64,000 nucleotides of DNA, taken from contig SUVR01000009.1 of NCBI GenBank assembly GCA_015061915.1, forward strand, positions 1 through 64,000, given 5' to 3'. The DNA comes from Lentisphaerota bacterium. Its GTDB lineage: Bacteria > Verrucomicrobiota > Lentisphaeria > Victivallales > UBA1829. Shown here in pieces: positions 33,786 through 42,912 of the stretch (positions within the stretch are counted from its first letter, which is position 1; every line of letters begins with the position of its first letter). The translations under genes were made by a program, and so were the position numbers. The notes beneath the pieces are model-generated. The model saw nothing but the letters and a program-made list of their open reading frames with translations, did no database searches and was not told where the DNA came from.

Positions 33786-35144
33786 ATGAAAACGGTTTCT
33801 TACGGCCTTGGCAGACGCATCATCAACCCCACGCTTCCCGTGTCCCTTGCCGGATACTTCAATGTCCGGCGGCTGACGGAAGTTTTTGATGATATCGAAG
33901 TCCGGGCGATCGTGTTCCGGGAAGGCGGAAAACAGTTCCTTCTGGTCCAGTTTGACCTGATCACGGTGACGGAAGTCATGTACCGTAAAGTTATGGAGGC
34001 GATTGCGGATCTGCCCCAGTTCAATGAGGAAAATGTGCTGATCACGGCGGTCCATACCCATACTGCCCAGGACTACCGCCCCAGCTGCCCCATCTACGAT
34101 CCTGCCGTGCTGGAAGAGATCATTCCTCATGCAAAAGCTGCGATCCATGATGCCGTGGCGGATCAGCGCTCCGGCACCGCCTGGTGCGGTATGACCTTTG
34201 ATGACCGTTTTATCTTCAACCGCCGCTACTGGATGAAGAACGGTAAAGTCGTGACCAACCCCGGCAAGCTCAATCCGGAGATTGACCGCCCGGAAGGTCT
34301 GACGGATGCCGAAATCCCCCTCTTTGCCATCAAAAACGATAAGGGCGAAATCGATCTGCTGCTTGCCGGGATCGTGAACCATACCGATACCATCGGCGGC
34401 ACCGAACTTTCTGCGGACTGGGTCGGTTTCCTCCATCGTTCGCTGGAAGAACACGAACTGGCACCCGGCGGCATGATGTGCCCGCTGGTCGGGGCGTCCG
34501 GAAATATCAACCACTTTGACGTCTCTACGGACATGAATCAGGCACAGTATGCGGAAGCACGCCGTCTGGGGCTGGGCTATGCGGAAACGATCCGTGCTGC
34601 CCTGAAAGATCTGCGTCCGGTGGAGGGCGAAACTTTCCGGATCATGTCTGCCATTGTGGAAGCCGGTCCTGCCGAAGTCAAACAGGAAGAGATCGATGAT
34701 GCCAGGGCGACCGTGGAAAAATATAAAGATGTGCCGTCCCCTGCGGAAGCCGGGATCACGCTCACCAGCGAACATCTTGCCAACGGGGAACCCATCGCCC
34801 TGAAATATTTTGCGCAGTCCGTGCTGGATACGGTGGCGGCGAATCACCAGTACCGTTTCCGTTTGAGCGGACTTCAGATCGGCAATGTGGTCTTTGCGTC
34901 TCTGCCGGGCGAACCCTTTGTGGAAATCGGGCTGGAAGTGCGCAAACAGGTGTTCGGCGACAAGTGCTGTTTTGTTGTTTCCCACGGCAACGGCACGGGC
35001 AATTTGCAGGTGGGCGGCGGTTATATCCCCAATATCTGGAACTACGATCGGGGCGGATACGAAACTGAGATCCACTCCAATCCCTTTGAACGGGCAACTG
35101 CCGCAAAACTGGCAGACGGCTGGCGCAAAGCTGCCGGAAAGTAA
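33786..35144 (+). CDS. neutral/alkaline ceramidase-like hydrolase (second copy)
   Basis: A 452-residue paralogue of the protein at 19203-20525, also without a signal peptide. Shared landmarks: TAVHTHTAQDYRP (HxH-type zinc site), FNRRYWMKNGK, TNPGKLNPEI, GIVNHTDTIGG, GASGNINHFDVSTD, LPGEPFVEIGLE. In this copy the metal-site region reads HTHTAQ where the first has HSHTAP. AGGAG precedes the ATG. It has its own promoter and terminator, so it is monocistronic. The substrate is not known; linkage to a beta-helix gene suggests glycan-derived compounds. Confidence 0.75.
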   Translation: MKTVSYGLGRRIINPTLPVSLAGYFNVRRLTEVFDDIEVRAIVFREGGKQFLLVQFDLITVTEVMYRKVMEAIADLPQFNEENVLITAVHTHTAQDYRPSCPIYDPAVLEEIIPHAKAAIHDAVADQRSGTAWCGMTFDDRFIFNRRYWMKNGKVVTNPGKLNPEIDRPEGLTDAEIPLFAIKNDKGEIDLLLAGIVNHTDTIGGTELSADWVGFLHRSLEEHELAPGGMMCPLVGASGNINHFDVSTDMNQAQYAEARRLGLGYAETIRAALKDLRPVEGETFRIMSAIVEAGPAEVKQEEIDDARATVEKYKDVPSPAEAGITLTSEHLANGEPIALKYFAQSVLDTVAANHQYRFRLSGLQIGNVVFASLPGEPFVEIGLEVRKQVFGDKCCFVVSHGNGTGNLQVGGGYIPNIWNYDRGGYETEIHSNPFERATAAKLADGWRKAAGK

Positions 35145-35151
35145 AAAGAAA

Positions 35152-35230
35152 AAGGATGTGACGCCGTAACGCTCACATCCTTCCTTCCGGATCTTTCAAA
35201 CGGAACTGTTGAACACAGTTCCGTTTTTTT
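35152..35230 (+). terminator. stem-loop plus terminator
   Basis: GGATGTGA pairs with TCACATCC between 35154 and 35180. Then AACGGAACTGT (35199-35209) pairs perfectly with ACAGTTCCGTT (35215-35225), followed by a T run. The second hairpin is a strong rho-independent terminator. Confidence 0.85.
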
Positions 35231-35238
35231 GTATGTTC

Positions 35239-36051
35239 TTACTTCAGACCGAGGACATCCTGCATATCGTAGTATCCGCTTTGGGCGTTTGCGAGGAACT
35301 TCGCAGCACGGAGCGCACCTTTGGCAAAGGTATCGCGGCTGGATGCCTTGTGGGTCAGTTCCACCCGTTCACCGAGGGCGGCAAAAAGGACCGTGTGGTC
35401 GCCCACGATGTCGCCGCCGCGGACTGCGTGCATCCCGATTTCCTTCTTCGTGCGTGCGCCCACGATCCCTTCTCTGCCGTGACGGATGTCTTTCTCTATA
35501 TCCAGTCCGCGCTTGGCACAAAGGATCTCCGCCAGTCTGGCAGCCGTGCCGCTGGGGGCATCCTTCTTCTGGTTGTGATGGGCTTCAATGATCTCGATGT
35601 CAAAGTCTTCGGAGAGGATGTCCGCAGCGATCCCGGAAAGATAGAACAGCAGGTTGACACCCACGCTGTAGTTGTATGTCTGTACGATCCTTGCGCCGTT
35701 GTCGGCGAGGGTATGAAGTTCGGCTTTCTGTTCAGCGGTCAGAGCGGTGGTGCCGATAACGATCCCTGCGCCTTTTTCAGCAGCAAGTTTCGCATTGTCC
35801 ACCACGGCGCCGGTACTGAAGTCGATCACGGCATCCACTTTGCCACCGTTGGCAAAGGCTTCTTCCAGACTGGAAACGATCTTCACGCCGAGGACGCCCA
35901 CGCCTGCCAATTCACCGGCATCGACACCGATCAGGCTGCTGCCGGGGTATTCCGTGGCACCAGCAAGTTCCAGCGCCGGATCTTCCGCAAGGTTGGCGAC
36001 AAGCCGTCTGCCCATACGGCCGGCGGCACCTGTGATAATGATTCTCAACAT
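35239..36051 (-). CDS. dapB: 4-hydroxy-tetrahydrodipicolinate reductase
   Basis: NAD(P)H-dependent reductase of the lysine/diaminopimelate pathway, 270 residues. N-terminal nucleotide-binding ITGAAGRMGRRL, VIDFSTG, IVIGTTAL. The catalytic-domain motif EAHHNQKKDAPSGTA carries the active-site histidine and lysine. It is the last gene of the - strand run alaS, STAS protein, fumC, dapB, 24 bases after fumC. The ATG is preceded by AAGGA. Confidence 0.95.
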   Translation of the reverse strand: MLRIIITGAAGRMGRRLVANLAEDPALELAGATEYPGSSLIGVDAGELAGVGVLGVKIVSSLEEAFANGGKVDAVIDFSTGAVVDNAKLAAEKGAGIVIGTTALTAEQKAELHTLADNGARIVQTYNYSVGVNLLFYLSGIAADILSEDFDIEIIEAHHNQKKDAPSGTAARLAEILCAKRGLDIEKDIRHGREGIVGARTKKEIGMHAVRGGDIVGDHTVLFAALGERVELTHKASSRDTFAKGALRAAKFLANAQSGYYDMQDVLGLK

Positions 36052-36075
36052 ATTTGCAATCCTTGTAATATTCTG

Positions 36076-37476
36076 TCAGATCTTGCTGACCATCTTTTCG
36101 GGCCGGACCACTTCATCAAATTTTTCGCCGTCGATCAGACCGGATTCCAGTGCGGCTTCCCGCAGGGTCTTGCCGGAGACATGGGCTTCGTGGGCGATCT
36201 TTGCTGCGTTGTCGTATCCGATCACCGGGCTGAGTGCCGTGACCAGCATGAGGGAGTTGTTCACGAGGGCGTTGATCCGTTTTTTATCTGCCTGCAGCCC
36301 GGCGAGCGCATACCTGGTGAAGTTGACGCAGGTATCGGTGAGCAGTCTGGCTTCGGTGAGGAAGTTGAAAACGATCAGGGGCTTGTAGACATTCAACTCA
36401 AAGTTGCCCTGGGATCCGGCGACGGCAATGGCGGTATCCAGCCCGATGACCTGTGCGCAGACCATAGTCATGGCTTCGCACTGGGTGGGGTTGACTTTTC
36501 CCGGCATGATGCTGGAACCGGGTTCGTTCTCCGGCAGGATCAGTTCGCCCAGACCGCAGCGGGGACCGCTCGCCAGCCAGCGGATGTCGTTGGCGATCTT
36601 CATCAGGGCGCAGGCAAGGGCTTTCAGGGCGCTGCTGGCAGCGACAAAGGCATCGTGTCCGGCAAGGAGGGCATACTTGTTTCTGCCGCTCTTGAAGGGC
36701 AGTCCGGTGGCTTCTGCAATATTGGCAGCCGCCTGTTCTGCAAAGCCTTCGGGTGCATTGAGACCGGTGCCGACTGCAGTGCCGCCGAGAGCCAGCTCAT
36801 AAAGTTCATCCAGCGAGGCGCGGATCCGTTTGTCCGCTTCATCCAACTGTGCAAGATAGCCGGAAAATTCCTGACCGAGCGTCAGGGGCACTGCATCCTG
36901 CAGGTGGGTTCTGCCGATCTTGCAGACGGGCATGAACTCGTCCACTTTTTTCTGCATCTCCGTCCGGATCATTTCCAGTGCGGGGAGCAGTTTTTCCACC
37001 ACGAAACAGGCGGCGGCAATGTGCATGGCAGCCGGGAATGTATCGTTGGAGGACTGGGACATATTCACGTGGTCGTTGGGGTGGACCGGTTTTTTGGCGC
37101 CCCGGGGAGAACCCAGCAGCTCGTTGGCACGGTTGGAGATCACCTCATTGACGTTCATATTGGACTGGGTGCCGCTGCCGGTCATCCAGACTTTCAGGGG
37201 GAAATGATCATCCAGTACGCCGGAGCGGATCTCATCACACGCAGTGCAGATGACTTTTTCCAAGTCCGGAGAGAGTTTTCCGAGTTTCGTATTGGCTTGC
37301 GCCGCTGCTTTTTTCAGGACGGCAAACGCATGGATTACTTCCAGCGGGATCAGGTCCTGACCGATATTGAAATGTTTGATCGAACGCTGGGTCTGTGCGC
37401 CCCAGTAACGGTCTGCCGGGACCTGGATCTGCCCCATACTGTCCGATTCCGTCCGGAAAAGTTGTTCTTCAGCCAT
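36076..37476 (-). CDS. fumC: fumarate hydratase, class II
   Basis: Oxygen-stable, iron-independent fumarase of 466 residues converting fumarate and malate. Motifs include [42 protein letters not shown], and the mobile catalytic loop [11 protein letters not shown], where the second serine would be the base. The length fits FumC rather than the related aspartase or argininosuccinate lyase. It sits between the STAS gene and dapB on one transcript. Confidence 0.95.
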   Translation of the reverse strand: MAEEQLFRTESDSMGQIQVPADRYWGAQTQRSIKHFNIGQDLIPLEVIHAFAVLKKAAAQANTKLGKLSPDLEKVICTACDEIRSGVLDDHFPLKVWMTGSGTQSNMNVNEVISNRANELLGSPRGAKKPVHPNDHVNMSQSSNDTFPAAMHIAAACFVVEKLLPALEMIRTEMQKKVDEFMPVCKIGRTHLQDAVPLTLGQEFSGYLAQLDEADKRIRASLDELYELALGGTAVGTGLNAPEGFAEQAAANIAEATGLPFKSGRNKYALLAGHDAFVAASSALKALACALMKIANDIRWLASGPRCGLGELILPENEPGSSIMPGKVNPTQCEAMTMVCAQVIGLDTAIAVAGSQGNFELNVYKPLIVFNFLTEARLLTDTCVNFTRYALAGLQADKKRINALVNNSLMLVTALSPVIGYDNAAKIAHEAHVSGKTLREAALESGLIDGEKFDEVVRPEKMVSKI

Positions 37477-37493
37477 GCTGTATTCCTGTCTGC

Positions 37494-38009
37494 TTACTGA
37501 TTGTCGCCGTTCATGCGGTCAATGTCCTGCTGGACCAGATTGACGACCGTTTCAAATTTCTGCACGTTCTCTTCGTCCACATCCATCAGGGTTTTATGAG
37601 CTTCCAGCACCGTCTGTGCGCCTTCCGCCATTTTGACTGTTTCCTGATTGCCGGTCTGCCATTCAGCGGAGGAGTCTTCTTCATCCAACGCATTTTCGGT
37701 GAAGATGAAAAGTTTTTTCAGTCCCAGTCCGGCGAGAAGGCTTTTATTCTGTTCGTCAGCGGCACATATTTCCATCGGGGCGCCCACTGCCTTTGCCCGG
37801 AGACCGAGCATGGCAAGTACTCCCATAAAGGTACTGTCCATCCATTCACAAGCCTTGAGATCGATCTTGATTCCGTCGAATTTTTCACTTGCCAGAGTCT
37901 TTGCAAGGTCCCGCAGGGGCGGTGCGCAATCGAAGGTGGCGCGACCGGAAACCTTGATGCGGTATACTCCGTCTTTGCCGGAGATCAGCAGTTCGCCGTT
38001 GTTGCCCAT
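37494..38009 (-). CDS. STAS-domain protein
   Basis: A 171-residue protein. Residues about 5-105 form a STAS domain of the anti-sigma-factor-antagonist type, with the phosphorylation-site-like segment [17 protein letters not shown]-terminal acidic helical extension of about 65 residues follows. STAS proteins bind a partner kinase when unphosphorylated and release it after phosphorylation; no anti-sigma kinase or phosphatase gene is nearby. The ATG at 38009 is chosen over an upstream in-frame start because AAGGAG and AAAGGA precede it. Confidence 0.75.
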   Translation of the reverse strand: MGNNGELLISGKDGVYRIKVSGRATFDCAPPLRDLAKTLASEKFDGIKIDLKACEWMDSTFMGVLAMLGLRAKAVGAPMEICAADEQNKSLLAGLGLKKLFIFTENALDEEDSSAEWQTGNQETVKMAEGAQTVLEAHKTLMDVDEENVQKFETVVNLVQQDIDRMNGDNQ

Positions 38010-38047
38010 TGTCCTTTTACTCCTTAGACTTTTATCTTGTTGACCGA

Positions 38048-39841
38048 TCAATGCTTGATGATCGCTTTGATTCTTCTGACACCACGGCTGGAGCTTTCTT
38101 CCTTTTGGATGATAAACTCGCCGAGGTCTTTGCTGTTCTGTGCATGAGGACCGCCGCAGATTTCCTTGGAATAGTCACCGATGCTGTACACTTTGACCCG
38201 TTCGCCGTACTTGTCGCCGAAGAGACCGATCGCCCCGGCAGCACGGGCTTCATCCACGGTCATTTCTTCGCAGATGACCGGCAGTTCACGCTGGATCTGT
38301 TCGTTGACGATCTTCTGAACTTCCGCGATCTGTTCCGGCGTCATCTTGTCCGGGTGGGAGAAGTCGAAACGCAGCCGTTCTGCGGTGATGTTGGAGCCTT
38401 TCTGTGCAACGTGGTCGCCCAGGACGATCCGGAGAGCCTTGTGCAGCATATGGGTGGCGGTGTGGAGGCGTGCCGTTTCATCGGAGTGGTCCGCAAGACC
38501 GCCTTTGAACTTCTGTTCTGCGCCCTGACGGGAGAGTTCCTGATGTTTTTCAAAGGCTTTCTGATAGCCTTCCATATCCACTGTGAAGCCCTTTTCGGCA
38601 GCCATTTCCACCGTCAGTTCAATGGGGAAGCCGTAAGTTTCGTACAGATTGAAAGCATTTTTGCCGGAGATGACTTTGCGTTCGATGTGTGCCGGAACAC
38701 GGGCGATGAGTTTTTCAAATTCCCTGGTACCGCGATCGAGGGCAGAGGCGAACTGGCGTTCTTCACGCTCAAATTCTTCCAGAATGATCTTTTCGTTGAT
38801 GGCAAGTTCGGAATAGACATCTTTGTAGTTGTCGATGACCACCTGTGCCATGGCAACGGTGAAGCTCTTGTTTAGTTCCAGCTTCATGGCTTCACGGATG
38901 GCACGGCGGATGATGCGGCGCAGGACATATGCCTGGTCCACTTTGCCCGGCGTGACGCCGTCGCCCATGATGAATGTGGCTGCACGCATATGTTCCACAA
39001 TGATCCGTTCGGAACGGGTGCGTTCCGCCGGCGTTTCAATGCCCCGGAGCTCATCCAGTTTGGCGAAGAGGGGCGCAAAGATTTCGGTATCGTAGCAGCT
39101 GGCTTTGCCCTGCAGAATAGCGGTGACGCGTTCCACCCCCATACCGGTATCCACGTTCTGCTGTTTCAGCGGTTCAAACTTGCCTTCTGCATTCTTGAAG
39201 TACTGCATGAAAACGTTGTTCCAGATCTCGACCCAGCGCTTGTCGGAGGGATCGAAGACTTCCGGCGTGGGCTGGGGACCGGTCCAGTAGAAGATCTCGG
39301 TGTCCGGACCGCAGGGACCGGTTTCGCCGGCAGGACCCCACCAGTTGTCTTTCTTGGGCAGTTTTGCGATGCGTTTTTCGCTGACGCCGTGCTTGCGCCA
39401 TTCGTTGAAGGCTTCTTCATCGAAGGGAGCATCTTCGTCACCGGCAAAGACCGTGAATGCCAGACGGTCCAGCGGGATGTTCAGCCAGCGTTCGTTGGTC
39501 AGGAAGTCGAAGCTGTAGCCGATGGATTCCACTTTGAAGTAGTCGCCCAGCGACCAGTTGCCCAGCATTTCAAAGAAGGTCAGGTGCACCGGATCGCCCA
39601 CTTCCTCAATGTCGCCGGTCCGGATACATTTCTGGTAGTCGGTCAGACGGGTACCGAGGGGATGTTTTTCACCGAGGAGGTAAGGCACGAGGGGGTGCAT
39701 ACCGGCAGTGGTGAAAAGGACGGTCGGGTCGTTATCGGGAATCAGCGGAGCGCTTTTGATTTCAGCGTGTCCGTTTTCTTTGAAGAACTCGATGTATTTT
39801 GCGCGTAATTCTTTCGCTTTCATTTTCGTTTTCGCTTTCAT
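38048..39841 (-). CDS. alaS: alanyl-tRNA synthetase, short form without C-Ala domain
   Basis: Class II synthetase of about 597 residues, against about 870 for the common form. The catalytic domain begins with VLFTTAGMHPLVPYLLGE. The editing domain has HTATHMLHKAL and CGGPHAQNS zinc ligands. The chain then stops after SSRGVRRIKAIIKH, so the oligomerisation and C-Ala domains are absent. The TTAGMHPL opening is typical of compact AlaRS homologues, so this is probably a natural short form rather than a broken gene. The start is uncertain: ATG codons at 39841 and 39823 lie in a duplicated ATGAAAGCGAAA stretch, without a strong ribosome site. First gene of the alaS-STAS-fumC-dapB run. Confidence 0.85.
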   Translation of the reverse strand: MKAKTKMKAKELRAKYIEFFKENGHAEIKSAPLIPDNDPTVLFTTAGMHPLVPYLLGEKHPLGTRLTDYQKCIRTGDIEEVGDPVHLTFFEMLGNWSLGDYFKVESIGYSFDFLTNERWLNIPLDRLAFTVFAGDEDAPFDEEAFNEWRKHGVSEKRIAKLPKKDNWWGPAGETGPCGPDTEIFYWTGPQPTPEVFDPSDKRWVEIWNNVFMQYFKNAEGKFEPLKQQNVDTGMGVERVTAILQGKASCYDTEIFAPLFAKLDELRGIETPAERTRSERIIVEHMRAATFIMGDGVTPGKVDQAYVLRRIIRRAIREAMKLELNKSFTVAMAQVVIDNYKDVYSELAINEKIILEEFEREERQFASALDRGTREFEKLIARVPAHIERKVISGKNAFNLYETYGFPIELTVEMAAEKGFTVDMEGYQKAFEKHQELSRQGAEQKFKGGLADHSDETARLHTATHMLHKALRIVLGDHVAQKGSNITAERLRFDFSHPDKMTPEQIAEVQKIVNEQIQRELPVICEEMTVDEARAAGAIGLFGDKYGERVKVYSIGDYSKEICGGPHAQNSKDLGEFIIQKEESSSRGVRRIKAIIKH

Positions 39842-39959
39842 TTTGAGTTGCGTGTAAAATTCTCTCAACCTGTACTATAACACGCGTGTGCGACAAAATC
39901 AAACGGTCAACAGGGCAGTATATCAAAAAAAGCCGGATTTTTTGCAGAAAGTACGGTTG

Positions 39960-40100
39960 CGGATCCGTCAGGCGGGGCGGCGGCACCGCTTTTTCGCCCG
40001 GAGCGCAGAAAATCTGCGCGCTCCGGACGGAAAAGCGCCCCGGCTTGCCGGGGACAGGACCGGATTCCGGTCCGTGCCGCCGCCCCGCCTGCCGGATCCG
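39960..40100. repeat. cloverleaf-like palindromic element 2
   Basis: The closing stem is 27 bp with one mismatch (39960-39986 with 40074-40100) and runs from CGGATCCG inward to GGCGGCAC. It encloses three hairpins. The first is a long arm at 39987-40037 containing CCGGAGCGCAGA/TCTGCG-CG-CTCCGG. The second is CCCCGGC/GCCGGGG (40038-40044 with 40047-40053). The third is GGACCG/CGGTCC (40057-40073). It lies in the 342-base gap between alaS and the GH-like gene. The overall plan and the CCGGAGCG hairpin match the element at 14599-14746. Confidence 0.8.
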
Positions 40101-40124
40101 ATGTGCCATGCTGCTGTCTGTGTA

Positions 40125-40162
40125 CAAAAAAACGGCGCACGTTTTTTTTGCGTACGCCGTTT
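40125..40162 (-). terminator. terminator of the GH-like gene
   Basis: AAACGGCG (40130-40137) pairs with CGCCGTTT (40155-40162), extended by ACG/CGT after one mismatch. Read on the minus strand it is followed by a T run (A7 at 40126-40132). Confidence 0.75.
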
Positions 40163-40183
40163 AACTGACTGTCCTTCAGATCA

Positions 40184-42475
40184 TCAGCACTTGGTGGCAT
40201 CGATCATGCGGAATTCGCCGGGGGCGAGGGAGCATTTATCGTAGGTACCGAACTGATGCAGATAGAAGTTGGCTTCGTTGTGATAATCCACGTTGAAGAG
40301 GCAGATTTTTCCTGCTTCGGGGAAGTAGGAGAATGCCACATGGAGACACGCCTTGCCGGTTTTCTTGCCGTCGTCCGTGATGTACACGTTGGGACGGTTT
40401 TCTTCGGCGATGGTGCGATAGATCCTGCCGAGCAGCCCGCCGGGTTCGTAGATATTGCCGGGGCAGTCATCGATATCCAGTGCACCCGGATAGCTCCAGG
40501 TCGTCATGGTATAGACTTTGCCCTTGCCGTACTTGTGGAGTGTGACCACGGGGCGTTCCACTTCGTCGTCGCAAGAGAGGATTTCCAGTTCCGGATCGGT
40601 GATTTCCAGATTTGCGAGGGGCTGGCAGAGACAACCGTAGCGGCGGGGGAAGGTGAAGCCCAGTTTATCCTGTCCGATGGGAGCGGTTGCCCACCAGAGA
40701 CGGTCGCCCTTACCGGTGACTTTGAAGCCGCAGAGTTCGGAGAGGTCGCCGCCGTTGACGATCTCATCCAGACCGTAGTCGAAGTTACGGGTTTCGTTGG
40801 TGCTGAGCTGAGCGATGGAGGTGAAGAGGGTGCCGCCCAGTTCCACATACTTTTTCAGGATCTCATACTGCTTCTTGCTGCAGGTGTTCCAACCGGTGAA
40901 CATAATCGCCTTGTACTGTTTTGCCAGGAATTCGGGATCGATCATGTCGAAGGCGAAGCTGATCATATCCACCTGACCGTACGGCGTACCGGAGATCTGG
41001 ATGTTGCGGTTCGGAGCGGTAAGAGCGTCATCGCAGGGATAGAACACGTTGAGGGCGGCCTGCATACCCCGTTCCGGCACGCTGTGATACCAGCTGGGGT
41101 TCTTGTCGGCGATGGGGAACATACCGCCGACGGCATAGTTCGGGTTCCAGGTCGCGCTGCTCAGGTCATAGTTACCCTTGATGAGGGCAATGACGGATTC
41201 CGGCTGACCTGCCGGTGTGCCGTTTGCCTTCACATAGTCCCAAAACTCGGAGATGACTTTCCGGTACTGACGGCAGACGGGAGATTCATAGTTCAGGCGC
41301 GGGAAGAACTTTCTGGCTTCTTCCAGATAGCTCTTCATGGTTTCCGGCTGTTCCTTCATCATCTGTTTTGCTGCGCCCCAACCGATGATGCCCATGCTCT
41401 TGCGGCAGGTCTGGGGCATATCGAATTTCGGGGAGTCGGGGGAGAGGGTATGTTCCACGAACCAGTTACCGCTTTCGTTGATGATCATTTTGCTGCCCGC
41501 CATGTACTTGAGCCAAAAGGCTGCGCGCAGGGTGTTCCAGCGTTCGGAATCGCTATTGGGCAGCCATGCGTAATGTTCGTGGGCAAGATGGGAACCCCAG
41601 AATGCCAGATCGTGCTGACGGTACAGACCGCGGGAGAGTGCGGACGCCAGGTTGATCCCCTGGAACGCAAAGTCTTCGATCACGGGAACATCCGTTCCGC
41701 CCAGCACTTCATAGTCCACGCTGAAGTTGCTGCTGGTCGCCATGACCAGACCCCAGCCCGCCTTGTGACGGGGTTCCACGTGTTCACGGACACGGTCGAT
41801 CTTACCCTGAACGACGGCACTCAAGCGACATTCACCGGTCTCTTCAATACATTTCAGACCGTCCTTCGCGGAGAAGTGAGAGCCTTCCCCGTAGTCGTAA
41901 CCGAGATAGTAATCGCCGCCTTCTTCGCTGAGGGCTTTGATCCACTGGGGTTCGGCTTTCGTGTACATCAGGCAGGTATAGATGCCGCGTTTTTTTGCTT
42001 CACGGATGAAACGGACAAGTCCGGCACCGAAGCGGTCCTTGTGCTTTTCAAAAATATCTTCAAAGCCAGCCATGGTGAGGTTCTTGTAGTTTTCCCAGTC
42101 GGGAGCGGGGATGTCGATCCCAATCTCGTCCAGCGCATAGAACCAGTCGGCGATCAGTTTGGGGGAGAAACCGCGAGCGATGCCCCAGACCTGCGCCAGG
42201 TTGCCCTGATTATCGTCAATGATCTTTTCGATCTGTTCCAGAACATCGAAGTGCTGAGCCTGCCAGGTGTAGTGCCCGATCATGGTGCAGAGGAGGGTAT
42301 CGGTATCGGTAGGGTAGATCCCGGATCCCACATAGATCCCTTCGGGCGGCAGTTTCAGTTTGGGGCGTTTTGCCGGAGCGGTCACCTTGGGAGCGGCAGC
42401 TTTTTTTGCGGCAGGTTTCTTGACATCAGCGGCTTTTTTTGCCGGAGCGGACTTCTTAGCAGTAGTCTTTGCCAT
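40184..42475 (-). CDS. large glycoside-hydrolase-like protein with a histone-H1-like tail
   Basis: A 763-residue protein. Residues 1 to about 40 are a Lys/Ala/Pro tail (AKKSAPAKKAADVKKPAAKK and more). The body starts GIYVGSGIYP and looks like a TIM barrel (ALDEIGIDIPAPDWENY, IREAKKRGIYTCLMYT, AGSKMIINESGNWFVEH). Then comes a Rossmann-like, GATase1/beta-galactosidase-trimerisation-type domain (YKAIMFTGWNTCSKKQYEILKK) and a C-terminal sandwich. It resembles GH42-like architectures, but catalytic glutamates cannot be fixed. No signal peptide. AAGGA lies upstream of the ATG. It is probably monocistronic. The tail recalls the DegT protein at 16.7 kb. Confidence 0.6.
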   Translation of the reverse strand: MAKTTAKKSAPAKKAADVKKPAAKKAAAPKVTAPAKRPKLKLPPEGIYVGSGIYPTDTDTLLCTMIGHYTWQAQHFDVLEQIEKIIDDNQGNLAQVWGIARGFSPKLIADWFYALDEIGIDIPAPDWENYKNLTMAGFEDIFEKHKDRFGAGLVRFIREAKKRGIYTCLMYTKAEPQWIKALSEEGGDYYLGYDYGEGSHFSAKDGLKCIEETGECRLSAVVQGKIDRVREHVEPRHKAGWGLVMATSSNFSVDYEVLGGTDVPVIEDFAFQGINLASALSRGLYRQHDLAFWGSHLAHEHYAWLPNSDSERWNTLRAAFWLKYMAGSKMIINESGNWFVEHTLSPDSPKFDMPQTCRKSMGIIGWGAAKQMMKEQPETMKSYLEEARKFFPRLNYESPVCRQYRKVISEFWDYVKANGTPAGQPESVIALIKGNYDLSSATWNPNYAVGGMFPIADKNPSWYHSVPERGMQAALNVFYPCDDALTAPNRNIQISGTPYGQVDMISFAFDMIDPEFLAKQYKAIMFTGWNTCSKKQYEILKKYVELGGTLFTSIAQLSTNETRNFDYGLDEIVNGGDLSELCGFKVTGKGDRLWWATAPIGQDKLGFTFPRRYGCLCQPLANLEITDPELEILSCDDEVERPVVTLHKYGKGKVYTMTTWSYPGALDIDDCPGNIYEPGGLLGRIYRTIAEENRPNVYITDDGKKTGKACLHVAFSYFPEAGKICLFNVDYHNEANFYLHQFGTYDKCSLAPGEFRMIDATKC

Positions 42476-42595
42476 TTTGTTTTTTTTCCTTACAATGGTT
42501 TCAGTTTCAGGATTCCATACTGCTATAAATTACCCCGCTTTTCTTCTGTTGCAAGCGTAAAAGGATGAAAATACGGAAAAAAATCGCTCCGGCAC

Positions 42596-42623
42596 TTGAA
42601 GAATCGTGAAAATGTGCTATTTT
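42596..42623 (+). promoter_or_regulatory. predicted promoter of rpmH-rnpA-yidDC-jag
   Basis: TTGAAG at 42596-42601, 16-base spacer, TATTTT at 42618-42623, with TGC upstream (extended -10). Confidence 0.6.
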
Positions 42624-42731
42624 ATTTAATCCGTCTCTGAACAGGCGGTGTAAAATTGAAACAAGTTCGTATAATGATAAAACAGCGGTACGCGGTCCAG
42701 CCGTGTACCAACAGTGGAAAGGCAGAAAGCT

Positions 42732-42866
42732 ATGAAGAGAACGTATCAGCCGTCCGTACTGTGCAGAAACCGCAAGTTTGGTTTCCGTGCAAGAATGGCA
42801 ACCAAAAAAGGCCGCCAGGTGCTCGCCCGCCGCAGACAGAAAGGACGCAAGAGACTTGCTCTCTGA
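42732..42866 (+). CDS. rpmH: 50S ribosomal protein L34
   Basis: A 44-residue basic ribosomal protein: it starts [18 protein letters not shown] and ends with [11 protein letters not shown] and GRKRLAL, the L34 signature. It leads the conserved rpmH-rnpA-yidD-yidC-jag cluster that is often near the replication origin. The start ATG is preceded by GGCAGAAAG. It is shorter than most called genes and easily missed because a different reading frame across it (that of rnpA) is open. Confidence 0.96.
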   Translation: MKRTYQPSVLCRNRKFGFRARMATKKGRQVLARRRQKGRKRLAL

Positions 42867-42912
42867 AGCCTGTGATGCAGAACCGGCATGTCCGTTGCCG
42901 GTGGATGCGTCA

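Noticed and set aside
35209..37500. 763-codon open frame opposite dapB and fumC
   Set aside because: Antisense to two unmistakable enzymes.
40256..42568. 770-codon open frame opposite the GH-like gene
   Set aside because: Antisense shadow with low-complexity Phe/Val/Gly composition and no signals.
42476..42731. Possible replication origin next to rpmH
   Set aside because: No dnaA or dnaN gene is adjacent, and I see no cluster of TTATCCACA-type boxes; the region holds only a promoter.
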